Shown piece after piece: positions 1 to 10,056 of a DNA stretch of 64,000 nucleotides. The stretch is from assembly GCF_000471905.2 (NCBI RefSeq), contig NW_006499973.1:4643813-4707812 (forward strand), in the 5' to 3' direction. The first letter of the stretch is position 1, and the number at the start of each line of letters is the position of its first letter. Source of the stretch: Amborella trichopoda. Lineage: Eukaryota; Streptophyta; Magnoliopsida; Amborellales; Amborellaceae. The notes beneath the pieces are model-generated. The model saw only the letters and a list, made by a program, of their open reading frames with translations. It was not told the origin of the DNA and ran no database searches. The translations under genes were made by a program, and so were the position numbers.

Positions 1-202
1 CCCATCTTTCACCCTAGAGAATACGCTTACCCCCTTTAACCCTAGTGAAGTTTTCTTCTATTGGTCCTCCTTCATCAAGTCACCATTTCCATCTGAGCCT
101 TTTGCTTGTGTATGACCTTAACCATTTTATCCCCAGGGAGTCAGATTGCCATCCACATACCTATTCCCCATGAAGCTTCACCTACATGGCGACCCACATA
201 AT

Positions 203-1075
203 GATCTAGATGCACGACCCTAAACTCCATGGTCCAAACTATATGACCTTAAACTATAGCTGAGGTCTAGATGCTTGACCTTAAACTACATGGTCCAAAC
301 TATATGACCTAAAACTACGGTGATGGTCTAGATGCATGACCTTAAACTCCATGGTCCAAACTATATGACCTTAAACTATAGTTGAGGTCTAGATGCACGA
401 CCCTAAACTGCATGGTCCAAACTATATGACATAAAAGTACATTGATGGTCTAGATGCACGACCCTAAACTCCATGGTCTAAACTCTATGACCTAAAATGA
501 CAGTGATGGTATTGATGCATGACCCTAATCTCCATGGTCCAAACTATATGACCTTAAACTGCTCAGTCCATACTGCGTGACCCTAAACTGCTCAGTCCAT
601 ACTGCATGACCCTAAACTCATGGTCCAAACTATATGACCTTAAACTGTAGCGGAGGTCTTGTTGCATGACCCTAAACTGCTCGGTCGATACTGCATGGCC
701 CTAAACTGCTCAGCCCCCATGGTCCAAACTATATGACCTTAAACTGTAGCGGAGGTGTAGTTGCACGACCTTAACACTTCTCAGTTCTAGGTGTATAAAT
801 TTAAACTACACCATGGTCCAGCTGTATGACCTTAAACCATAGTGCACATCCTAGTCGCATGACAATAAAAGGTTCAACACCATGGTCCAAACTATATGAC
901 CTTAAACTGTAGACGAGGTCTAGTTGCACGACCTAAAACTACACAGTCCAAGTTGTATGACTTTAAATTGCATAACCACGATCCAGTTGTATGGCCTTAA
1001 ACCATAATGCATGTCTTGCTGGCATGACGATAAACTGCTTCGCACAGGTCTAGGATGCATGACCATAAAACTTAC
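203..1075 (+). repeat. 62-bp satellite-like tandem array in the 3' region of F
   Basis: The unit is about 62 bp and is itself built from two related halves of about 31 bp, each carrying TGACCTTAAACT or TGACCCTAAACT. The halves alternate between a TGGTCCAAACTATA tail and a GGTCTAGATGCA tail. Copies diverge at several positions, with some deletions and half-unit slippage, so the array is old. The same array is present in B (47,590-48,190) and, inverted, in E (59,990-60,860). No coding potential was recognised. Confidence 0.9.
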
Positions 1076-1900
1076 CCCCACATACGTGCACATGCCTTTA
1101 TGTGCACTTTCACAGACGCCTTCCCTAACCTGCCTGTTAGTGTGAGCGTGCCATCTTCATAACACCCCAGTGTGTCCATTCACTATGTCACCATATATCA
1201 TTCTCCAGTTAGTCTCACCCGCACTCACAAAATAGAGAACCATCTCTCCATCCAAACTCGTTGTAAGTTAGTGGGTCACTAAACGTCTACTCACATTTCA
1301 TACATCATCCATCCTTCATAGGTAGCCTCAAGCCATCTCTCCAAGTGAGTCAAACCACCACTATACTCACTCCATGGCCTTCATAGACTTCCATTCATCA
1401 CCATCATGGTCCAACTGTGTGACCTTAAACCATAGTGCTCGTCCTAACCGCATGATGATAAACTGCTTCACGCAGGTCTCAAAGGCATGACCATAAAACA
1501 CGCCTTCACAAAGAAAAAGAGAAAAGAATAATGAGCATGGTGTATACCTGAACAAGGGAACTCGATGAGTAAAAATGACGGACGGGCATGGTCATAAAAT
1601 CATGAGTAAAAGAGTTCCGTAAATAAAAAAATCGGGCATGGTGAAAATCCGAAAGGGCATCGTGAATAAAAATGCACAAAAAGGGTGGCTATGGCCGAAA
1701 GGTCATGGGTAAGAGAGCCCCAAGTAAAAAGAAGTTGGTGCAAACCGTCTCTACGACGCCGCTTCCCTAATTTAAGTGAAAACCCATAAAGGGCGATCGG
1801 AGCAATAAAATCAGCTTAATGCAACATTTTCTTACACAAGCAACCTCAGGCAGCACTCCCTTCATCATCAAGACATTCAACATGCTGTAGACGTTAAAAT
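1076..1900 (+). other. Non-coding spacer of the element F 3' region
   Basis: No gene is seen. The stretch aligns with 48,195-49,020 in B and includes a short block of GGGCATGGT and AGTAAAAATG motifs (about 1,530-1,730) repeated at irregular spacing. It is part of the long untranslated 3' region typical of Tat-group elements. Confidence 0.7.
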
Positions 1901-1904
1901 CATC

Positions 1905-2310
1905 CCTCATCTTCCTTCTTCAGTCCTAAGTGAACTGGTAGCCCAGTCGACATCTTTCTTTAGTCCTGGGTGAACAGGTAGCTCAGTCGATGTCCTTCTT
2001 CAGTCCTAGGTGAACAGGTAGCTCAGTCGACATCCTTCTTCAGTGCTTGCTAACAACTTGCCCGATAAACATCTTTCTTCAAAGCTGGGTAATGACCTAC
2101 TCAGTTATCATCCCTACTTCAAAGCTGGGTAACAACCTGCCCAATCGATCTCCCTCTTTAGTCCTGAGTAACGACTTGCCCAGTCATCATCCCTTCTTCA
2201 AAGCTAGGTAACAACCTGCCCAGTCGATCCTCCTCCTCAGCCTTGGGTAATGACCTACTCAGTCATCATCCCTTCTTCAAAGCTGGGTAACAACTTGCCC
2301 AGTCAACATC
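1905..2310 (+). repeat. 50-bp tandem array (CTTCTTCAGTCC type)
   Basis: About eight degenerate copies of a unit near 50 bp, with core CTTCTTCAGTCCTRGGTGAA followed by a tract like GGTAGCCCAGTCGACATC. Later units change to a variant with CTTCAAAGCTGGGTAA. The matching array in B is at 49,020-49,600, where the first variant dominates, so the array has been re-homogenised independently in the two copies. Confidence 0.85.
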
Positions 2311-2725
2311 TTTCTTCAAGGACCCTCTCCCCATGCATGAAATGTGCATGCCTTCTCCTTTTCTTATGGACCTTCTCCCCATGCATGAAATGTGCATGCC
2401 TCCTCCTTATCTTATGGACCTTCTCCCCATGCCTGAAATATGCATGCCTTCTCCTTTTCTTATGGACCTTCTTCTCATGCACGAAATGTGCATGCGTTCT
2501 CCTTTTCTTATGGACCTTCTCCCCATGCATGAAATGTGCATGCCTTCTACTTTTCTTATGGACCTTCTCCCAATGCATGAATTGTGCATGCCTTCTCCTT
2601 TTCTTATCGGCCTTCTCTCCATGAATGAAATGTTCATGCCTTCTCCCCCTCTTATGGACCTTCTCCCCATGCATGAAATGTGCATGCCCTCTCCTTCTTC
2701 TATTATGGACCTCTCTCTCCATAAG
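2311..2725 (+). repeat. 45-bp tandem array with CATGCATG cores
   Basis: About nine copies of a 45-bp unit containing GGACCTTCTCCCCATGCATG and TGTGCATGCCTTCTCC. Because 45 is a multiple of three and the unit lacks stops, several frames on both strands are open for more than 100 codons. These frames look like 15-residue repeats (for example MDLLPMHEMCMPSPF) and I do not call them genes. The matching array in B is at 49,605-50,000. Confidence 0.9.
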
Positions 2726-3127
2726 GCTAGGTGACAAAGTATCCTAGTCAAGGTAAGAAGCTGACAAAGCTAGAGCGGATGCTGCCAGAGACATTAGCTC
2801 GCCTAGCCGGCACGACCAGACCTTCGGGATCGGCTAATGGAACCTGCCCCCGATTGGACTCGGTAGACGAGACCCATAGTGGTACTCTGATCGTCAAAAG
2901 AAAACCTGGTGTAGATAACATACGTGGCACCAATTTGTCTCTTCTCCCTCTAAAGTCTCCATGAACATACCCACGAACAATGCATCACTAATTCTGAGCA
3001 TCCTAGTTGCACCGTTACGTGAATCTCCTTGATGTTCACGTGGTCCTATGGCTAGGAAGGAAAAAGTAAAATCCGAAGGAAAAATTTTGAATAATTGTCC
3101 TTTTTACTTCTCTTGAAGAACAACAAT

Positions 3128-3140
3128 AGGTGGGGCAAGC
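3128..3140 (+). other. Polypurine tract of F, just before LTR-1
   Basis: AGGTGGGGCAAGC lies directly before the TGTTTGAA that opens the LTR. The identical tract is at 50,421-50,433 before LTR-5. This pairing sets the LTR start and shows that the upstream arrays are internal, not part of the LTR. Confidence 0.8.
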
Positions 3141-4393
3141 TGTTTGAATGTATTTTTCAGCACCTTGGTCCCTGGTAGAAAGCAGGTCAATAAAGCCTAT
3201 AAAACCGTGGAAATTCTTGACAGTCTCAAAATGGCTCCAAAATTGGTCAAGATCTTCATTAGCATTTCAAAAGATCACCTGCCAAGTTTCATCATGATCA
3301 GACATGTCTAAGGCAGTGAACTCAAAGAAAAATTTCAACGAAATCGGTCTTTAGCACCCTGAAATGGCCCCCATAACTAGAGCCACACTTTTGGTGCATC
3401 AAACAGCTGTGAAACCACCACCATTTGATTCAAAATGATTGAAAATCATTTTGGGTCAAGTTTCAGCTTAGCTGGGCACTCCAAGACAATATTATGAGTA
3501 AAATACTGAAAAGGGGTAGGCCACACACTATTCCTATGTGGTCTCACTCCATCAAAAACAACATTAAAGGTGGTTGTTTTTACAAGTTAGATCGCTCCCA
3601 AATGTAGTGAGCATGTTCATCTCATTGAGACGAGTAATTTGATATGTGGTGTGCCCCATGATGACGCCCAAGCAGGGAGAAAAACTAAATGAAAGTGGTA
3701 GATTCATGAAGGAAGTTATAGAAAATTCAGCAGCAGCGCACCTTGTTCGATCAGCTTGATCACGACACTCGCATACCCGATCGACATGAAACTAATTACA
3801 TTATGTGTGTGAGGTCCGAGGCAATCTCTGGTCCGAATCTCACGTACGATGAACAGTTGGATTTCACAAACGAAGGCGTCAAATCTGCTATAAATTTCGG
3901 CCACCGGATTTCAAGATTCTGGCCAAAAAACCAAAAACAACAAAATCTTCATCCGGACACGTACGTTTGTCGTAACGCAATCGTGACAGCATGCTCAGCG
4001 TGATTCAATGAAAAAGTCACGAAGAAACATAAATGAACGAGCACACAATTGTTTCGAAGCTTTCAAGATTCATCAAAGATTCAATTCTCGTGATCATGGC
4101 TCAAAAACATGATTCATGGCTTGAAGTTGGTATCAAAATGATCGCCAAGCCAAGCTCTACAAGGAAACAATAATCCTTCGATCAAATGGGCATCAATACA
4201 CCCTTGGGTCAGTCATGGAGGATCACGCAAGATCTCGGGCAGCAGTAAGGACTGTTATAAAATTCCACACATTGTTAGGCAGGGTCAAAACAATCTTTTT
4301 GCACCCATTTTTAGAATTTCTTTAAATTAAATTAAATTGTAATTACCTTTAGTTAGGGTTACTTTTGAGCATGCACCGTTGTTTGGGCCCAAT

Positions 4394-4404
4394 TCTATAT
4401 AAAT
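4394..4404 (+). promoter_or_regulatory. TATA box of LTR-1
   Basis: CTATATAAATAGGCAC lies in the same place as CTATATAAACAGGCAC in LTR-5 (51,679-51,694) and TTATATAAA on the minus strand of LTR-2 (about 11,491-11,499, reversed). About 80 bp downstream comes GAGTACGTCTYGGAGAGAG, shared by LTR copies, so transcription probably starts just before that pyrimidine/purine-rich leader. Confidence 0.75.
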
Positions 4405-4599
4405 AGGCACTGCTCATTGTGAAAAGACTCTAAGTTCATTATTTGATCATTCAATAGAAATTTTCATTCTTACTTAAGCTTGCGAGTACGTCTTGGAGAG
4501 AGAGAGAGGAGAGAGAAGAAAAGAGCCAATACCCTTCAAGAAGATAAATTTCTCCCTCCTCCCCACTTTCTCTCCTCCCCTCTTCTCATCTCTCTCTCC

Positions 4600-5070
4600 C
4601 TCATTACAACTGGCACAAGCCTAACGCCGGTTGGTGATCCTCTCTCTCTCCTCTCTTTCATCCCCAATGCCAGGTGGGGTTTTCCCTCTCTCCTTCTTCT
4701 TTCATCCCCAACGTTGGGTGGGGTTTTCTCTCTCCTCTCTTCCCTAACAGTCGGTGAACCCCAGCACTGAGTGGATTTCTCTCTCCTCTCTTCCCTAACA
4801 GTATGTGAATCCTAGCGTTGGTTGGATTTCTCCCTCCTCTCTTCCCTAACAGTTGATGAGTTGGATTTCTCTCTCCTCTCTTATCATAGTCGGTGAAGCC
4901 TAGCATTGGCTTGATCTCTCTCCCTTGCTTCTCACCCATTGCCACCGGTGTAAGCATAGTGCCGGTTGGTTCTCTTCCTCTCTTCTCTTCTGACAGTTGG
5001 CGAAGCCTAGCGTGGACTGTCTTTTCTCTCTCTTCTCCTCTGAAACCGTCGGCACTGTCCAACGCTGACT
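4600..5070 (+). repeat. About 50-bp tandem array in LTR-1
   Basis: Degenerate units combining a CTCTCTCCTCTCTT pyrimidine tract with a GCCGGTTGG-type core. The corresponding arrays are at 10,660-11,270 (inverted), 30,480-31,000 (inverted), 34,385-34,950 and 52,090-52,660. Copy number and spacing differ between LTRs. Apparent open frames here are low-complexity and not credible genes. Confidence 0.85.
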
Positions 5071-5819
5071 ACATCTTCCATCCCACTCTCTTTTATCCTC
5101 TTGTCTTTTCTCCCTCCCTCTGTCTATTCCCTTCTTCTCTTACTTCATTCTTTCCCCCATAACCACCACTCTGCCATTCTTTCGTTCGATAAAGAGGGAT
5201 TGAGGTTGGCCTCTCATGGAGGTCTGGTGGTAATGTTGTTGTGCTAGGATTGCTTGGCTCGCTTTATTGCCATGACAGACTGGCCATCGTGCATAGCTAG
5301 TCGGAATTGGTAATGACGCCTAGTAGTGTTCCCATGAGCCGATCTTAGTACCGAGCCCATTTTGCTACCACGTCAGGCCAAATACTTGCCAGCTTGATCC
5401 TCTCACTCAATGGAACTCTTCTCTCTCCCATCTTTCTTCTCTTCTTCTTTTTGAATGCGCCTGCTTGTGTACGTTCATCAAAGAGGAAAAGGGTGAGGTC
5501 TGACCCACCCGTCTTACAACCTTTTCCTTATATGTATGTAATTGCAGAAAATAAGAAGAATATGAACCATGGAAAGCGGTTCTGAACCAATTTCATTACT
5601 GGGGGGATTTCTTCATGATCTAAGAGGGCGCCCACATGAGCCAGCCCAAGTAAGTCCCGAACCCACCTTTAAATTCCTCTCTCATTGGTTGGTAATACCT
5701 GGCTCTGCTCTCTAATGAGGTTCCAAAGAGAGCGATCTCAGAAACGTCCCTGGTCATCCCTCGAAACAACTCCTGATCATACAGATCTAGAGGGCAATAT
5801 CCAGGCACCTAACTAAGGA

Positions 5820-6700
5820 GCCTTGCCCATTTGACTCTCTCAATCTCTGATCAAATTCGGGCTCTTTCTTTGGCTTCGACTTATTGTGCTTCTTTGAAGA
5901 AGGTGGCTCTGCCTTGGCTTTAGCTGCCAGGGCATCAGCAATTGTTAAGAATCCTGCTGCCTGCACCAGGGTCTTTCACAATCGCTTCCGTTGCATCTTA
6001 GTTATATTCGATCCCTCAAGTTCTTAGTCAGGAGCCTCAAAGTCGAGACACATCAAGATTGTACCTACAGAATAGACAAAAGGGGGAGAATAAGAAGCAA
6101 GCGAAGAAGAAGGAGGAGAAGGGTTAGAAAGTGGGGAACTTTTAAGGTCGTTCCCCTCATCATACCAATCTGCACAACTTTTTGCGTCATCATCAGGATT
6201 GGATGAATACAAGGGGTCTTTTAGATCTTTCCCTTACTTAGACTGTTGGGCAATGCTTTTTAATGTCGTCACCCTCATTGGACGTATGCAGGGGGGCTTT
6301 TAGGTTGTTCCCTTACTGAGACCATTAGCAACTACTTTCAAAGTCGTCACCCTCATCGGACGTGTGCTAAGTGGGAGACGGCACGGGAACTTCTTCTTGA
6401 TCGGAAGAAGAAGGATGAAGGATCGTGTCAGGGATGAAGTCCAATAAAGTTAGCAGTGGAGGAAGGGGCCTAAGAAACTCCTACTCGACTGCTGGTTGAG
6501 CGGTTTTGTTTCTTGGGAGAGAAGCCCTTGGTGCCCATCTCTTTCTTATTTTGTGAGGTGATGTTTGATTCACCTCACTGGGGTGGCAAACCGCTCTAGC
6601 TTGGAGAATAGCTTCACGCCTTAGGGACTTGAGTCTGCTTTGGTCATGGTAGATTACCCATGACTTGAAAGTCGAGTGTTATGCAGAGTCTAAGTCATTG
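5820..6700 (-). pseudogene. A2 acidic gag-protease linker remnant
   Basis: Minus-strand translation shows the same low-complexity, Ser/Asp/Asn-rich linker as B (38,736-39,620) and A (25,790-26,566), including DEGNDLK-type short repeats and a KPKKPQWP-like basic stretch. The function of this linker is unknown; in the family it joins the zinc-finger region to protease. It is broken in several places. Confidence 0.65.
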
Positions 6701-6993
6701 ATTGGAAGGTCCTGTCTTGTGAGATCTTCTTACCTTGATGAGGAACTGATTTGGGGATCACTTATGGGGAGCTTGTAAAATTCTTGACACTCCCGCATCT
6801 TCTTTGAGAATATGTCAAGGAAAGTTGTGCATTCTGACAAGTAAGTACCTCTTATCTGATGATATGGACACCAATGATTTTCGGTCCCCTAAACAAGGAG
6901 AAGGGGTTTCCTTGCCTGCTTCAGTGTGATTATGCCTTCCTGAAGCATTATAATGAAGAAGGCGTAGAGGATACCCGACATTTCGTCCTCCTC

Positions 6994-8323
6994 CTAGATG
7001 GTTACGGCATGAGAGGCCTCAGCTACGTCGAAGGCCTTCTTTAGGTCTTCAAGCTTTATTTGTCCCTTCTGATTCAAGGCCTTGATAATGTTCTTCAGGA
7101 TGTAGCAGTCATCTATGGGATGATTGATCCTCCGATCGTAAGCACAATAATTTGCCTGAGTGTCAAGGCCAGATTCCTCAGGAAACTTGATTTCTAGAAG
7201 ATAGATCATATTTTGTTCCAATAATAATTGGAATAGCGCAGGGACCCATTCCTCTAGAAGGGACAGAAGTTGTTCCTATGCTTGGCTAAATAATCACCCC
7301 GATCAAGGTTTGGTTGGTGGAGGTACCCGATTGTACGATGGTTGTTGCTTGCCAGCCTGGGGTGTTACCTTTGCTGCGGTTACCCCTTTAGAGAGGTCCA
7401 AAGTTTGGGAGGGAGCCTTCCTTGAATCAGTGACCATGACGGCTGCACTGATTACCCCTTTCGATTGGCTGCCATGTGTGTTATTCTGAGAGCTACCATT
7501 GCCCCAGTTGTTTGCTGAACTTGTAGATGGTTGTCATGTCCCACCATGGTGGCGTGATAAATTTTCTATGCAAACTGATTTCGGCATCAACTTTGACATG
7601 GAGGTTGTATTAGAGGCCTCGACATGTAGAGTGATTGGGCCGCATGTTTCGTACGTAAGTTTGGACTGCGTCCTTCTCAGGCATAGGATTAGGATAGTGG
7701 GAAGCCAAGTTTATCCATCTTGATATGAACTGATCCACGAGCTCATAAGGGTCTTTAGTTAGGGTGAGAAGTTTGATGGTTTGAACCTCTCTCTCAACGT
7801 CATAGAAGCATTGATAGAATAGTTTCTCCATCTCCTCCCATTTATGCACCGAATTTGGACGAAGTCGGGCAAACCATTGGAATGCTAGGCCATTGAGTGT
7901 CTCAACGAACTGTCGGAGAAGAAGCCTCCTGTCAGTCACTGTTTCCCGACATGCTGCTTAGAAGTGTGCGATATACTGGTTCGGGGACATGGTTCCACTG
8001 AATAGAGGAAAATTCCCTTTCTTATAGTTTGAGGGGAACATGACCTGATCAATATAGGAGGGGTATGGTCTTTGATAAGGCTTCACACCCTCTATGCTCA
8101 TAATTTGTCTGTTCTTTAGGCTATTGGTAACCATAGTGTCAATATCTAACAGAGAGATTGGATGGGGTACAGAATTGTCCTGTGAGGTAAATAGAGGAGG
8201 CTGTCGTGGAGGTACACCATCAGAGTGATGGGAATTAACCTCGTGGTTAGCCGACTGGCGTGCAACGTCAATACAATCGATCTTTTCCATCATCGTGTGC
8301 ACCATTGCCTCAAACTTTTTCAT
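6994..8323 (-). pseudogene. A2 gag core and zinc-finger region
   Basis: Minus strand, from right: an N-terminal block with MEKIDCIDVARQSANHEVNS and YQRPYPSYIDQVMFPSNYKK; the retrotransposon gag core with LFYQCFYDVEREVQ and LVDQFISRWINLASHYPNP; then NYCAYDRRINHPIDDC, a C/H-rich finger of Tat type, followed by KGQIKLEDLKKAFD. Gag forms the particle and binds RNA; here it is a fossil. The order and motifs match B and A closely. Confidence in the family is high, in exact ends moderate. Confidence 0.8.
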
Positions 8324-9309
8324 GCGATCCTCCTACGCACCATCGGGTTCATTTAAGACCATTACGTTGACCGTTTCTCTAGAGAGTTCAACGTTAGTGG
8401 CTGGTGAGGGCTTGCACGCTTGATGCGTTGTACGTAGGGGGTTAGATTGCCCTGACTGAACTTGACTCTTATTCATGGATCGTGTTTGGACCAGTTCTTG
8501 ACGTTCTTAGAACTGTGGCTTTTGAGCCGGTTCACAACAGTCTTAAGACCATGGTTGTTGTGTGGCTGGGTCTTCTTCTACGATAGTAACCATAGCATAG
8601 GGCTTATGGAGGTCTTATTTAGTCTTCATTGTCTGAAGGGGGTAAAAGGGATTTAGGTGAAGAGGGTCATCAAAATTGACTATTTTGACTGCCTTGGTCA
8701 CCTCCCTAGTCAAAAATTGCAGACCTCTATCGCATTTAGCCTTGAGATTTTGATGGACCTTGTGCCAAAACTGCGATCCAAGCTGTGGCTGGTCAACTCT
8801 TCTTGCACAGGAAAGAGCTATCTCCATCAAGTGCAGTAATGGATGAGGGTCAGGAACTGAAGTCATCTTGGGCCGGGGAGGATGAAGGACTAGATCTTCC
8901 ATGAGGTCTGTGCCCCGAGATCTCTTATGAGCTCAAGAGACATGACGAAAGTGCTGGGGCTAGTTCAGGATGATACTCTTGGGGAAAACCTGCGAGTACC
9001 AATGCTGAAGTTGCTTGCTCGATGAAGAAGGACCAGGCAGGAAAAGGGTTGACTCATGAGAAGGCCTGAGTCGAGGGCGAGGGGATGCCCAAGACAGCGA
9101 CGTGTGTGCCCCTTGAAGAAGGATTACAGGGGACTTGGGGGTCCACCCTGGCTCATGCAAGTGATCTGGCCTAAGGAGGCCGAGAACTACAAGCAAGTGT
9201 CTGTAAGAGAACATGTGTAGGCCTGCCCCTTACAGGGTGCACTTGTGTGTGCATAGTAGGAAGACGAGGAGGTCGTCTCCTGTGTACTCTGGTTGGCACA
9301 TTAATGGAA

Positions 9310-9985
9310 TTACCCCGAGCAATGAGATTCATATGAGTAGCATGCACAGGACAAGGCCTTGGAAGGTTCGATCTTGGGCACGGACTCGAAGTAACAGAAG
9401 GGTTCCCCTAGGTGTGGCTCGAGTGCTTGACCTACAAGCCTTGTGGTGTGTGTGAGGGGTGGAGACCGTGGGGTTTCTGTCTCGAAGTGTTGACTCTCTA
9501 GGGATAGAGACCAATGGTGTATAAATATAGGGGTTAGCCTTATGGCGACCCACATAAGCAATGGTAACTCGCTTACCTTTTGCAGAAAGGGACTAGGCAG
9601 CCTTTTGACGTACCTTAGGAACTCGACCGGCAAGTGAATTGCTGGTGGCTGGGTGTATGCTGTGTGGGGCAAAATAAGTGTTGCCCATGCAGGGAACCTT
9701 GGTAGAGTTTCCACCAGAGCAAAGAGATGGGGAGTGAGGGACCTTCAAGTCCCTCCTCATACTGGTCCAGGTTAAGAAAGTCCCTCCTCATACTGGTCCA
9801 GGTTAAGAGCTGAGAGCTAGACAAGGGGTCTTTGCTCGAGAGGATGGTCGGGAATGAAGTCGAAGGAACTTGTTCCCTAGGGACACTCTCGAATACGAGG
9901 ATAAGAAATCCTCGATCCAGATAAATGGGTAATAGAACCCAGCAGCCATAAGTGAATGTGAAAAGATAATGAAAGCAGAAAACAA
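9310..9985 (-). pseudogene. A2 leader region with ORF1-like remnant
   Basis: The stretch between the primer site and gag aligns with the leader of B (35,690-36,415) and A (29,045-29,632). It carries short open frames rich in Pro, Ser and Leu (minus strand), among them HLPVEFLRYVKRLPSPFLQK. Ogre elements are known to have an ORF upstream of gag; I cannot show that this is the same protein. It could instead be a structured leader with chance open frames. Confidence 0.5.
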
Positions 9986-10056
9986 AAGAAGAAACTAGCC
10001 AAACAAGAACGATCCGACTAAGGGGTATTAAGTCCCCAGTGGAGTCCCCAAGCTGG

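Larger units (their letters stand above)
1..5811 (+). mobile_element. Element F: 3' end of a Tat/Ogre-like Ty3/Gypsy element
   Basis: Seen: this stretch matches, block for block, the 3' part of element B (about 47,385-53,374): a 62-bp array, a 50-bp array, a 45-bp array, a polypurine tract and an LTR. The element starts left of the window, so gag and any pol are not visible. Its LTR ends sharply at about 5,811, where sequence of the oppositely oriented element A2 begins. I infer that F inserted into A2 and is younger than it. No coding domain is seen here. It is a fossil; the family assignment rests on LTR and 3' region identity with B, whose gag and protease are Tat-like. Confidence 0.8.
3141..5811 (+). 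repeat. LTR-1, 3' LTR of element F
   Basis: About 2.67 kb, opening TGTTTGAATGTATTTTTCAG and closing near GGCACCTA. It aligns along its length with LTR-4 and LTR-5 on the same strand and with LTR-2 and LTR-3 on the other. Order inside: a U3 of about 1.25 kb, a TATA box near 4,395, a pyrimidine-rich leader, a 50-bp array (4,600-5,070), and a conserved 3' third ending around the tract GGTTGGTAATACC. The last two or three bases of the end are uncertain because the terminus is not a clear CA. Confidence 0.85.
5812..10056 (-). mobile_element. Element A2: gag part of a Tat/Ogre-like element
   Basis: The internal region reads leftward from LTR-2: primer-site region near 10,035-10,050, leader (about 9,310-9,985), gag (about 7,610-8,323), zinc-finger region (6,994-7,221) and the acidic gag-protease linker, where it stops against the end of LTR-1. 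Protease and everything downstream lie beyond element F, outside the window or lost. It is a fossil with well over ten breaks. The same order is seen in A (25,113-29,670) and B (35,664-40,600). Confidence 0.8.

Noticed and set aside
2250-2751. Several open frames of 114-144 codons on both strands over the 45-bp array (also 49,549-50,037)
   Set aside because: They are repeats of a 15-residue unit that arise because the unit is 45 bp and lacks stops. No start context, domain or single favoured frame.
4480-5162. Open frames in the LTR-1 array
   Set aside because: Low-complexity sequence of the 50-bp LTR array; the same DNA in other LTRs is not open in a consistent frame.
1-5811. A single ~6-kb LTR including the tandem arrays
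   Set aside because: A polypurine tract directly before TGTTTGAA at 3,141 (and at 50,434), and LTR-4 and LTR-2 starting at the same point, show that the LTR is about 2.7-3.1 kb and the arrays are internal.
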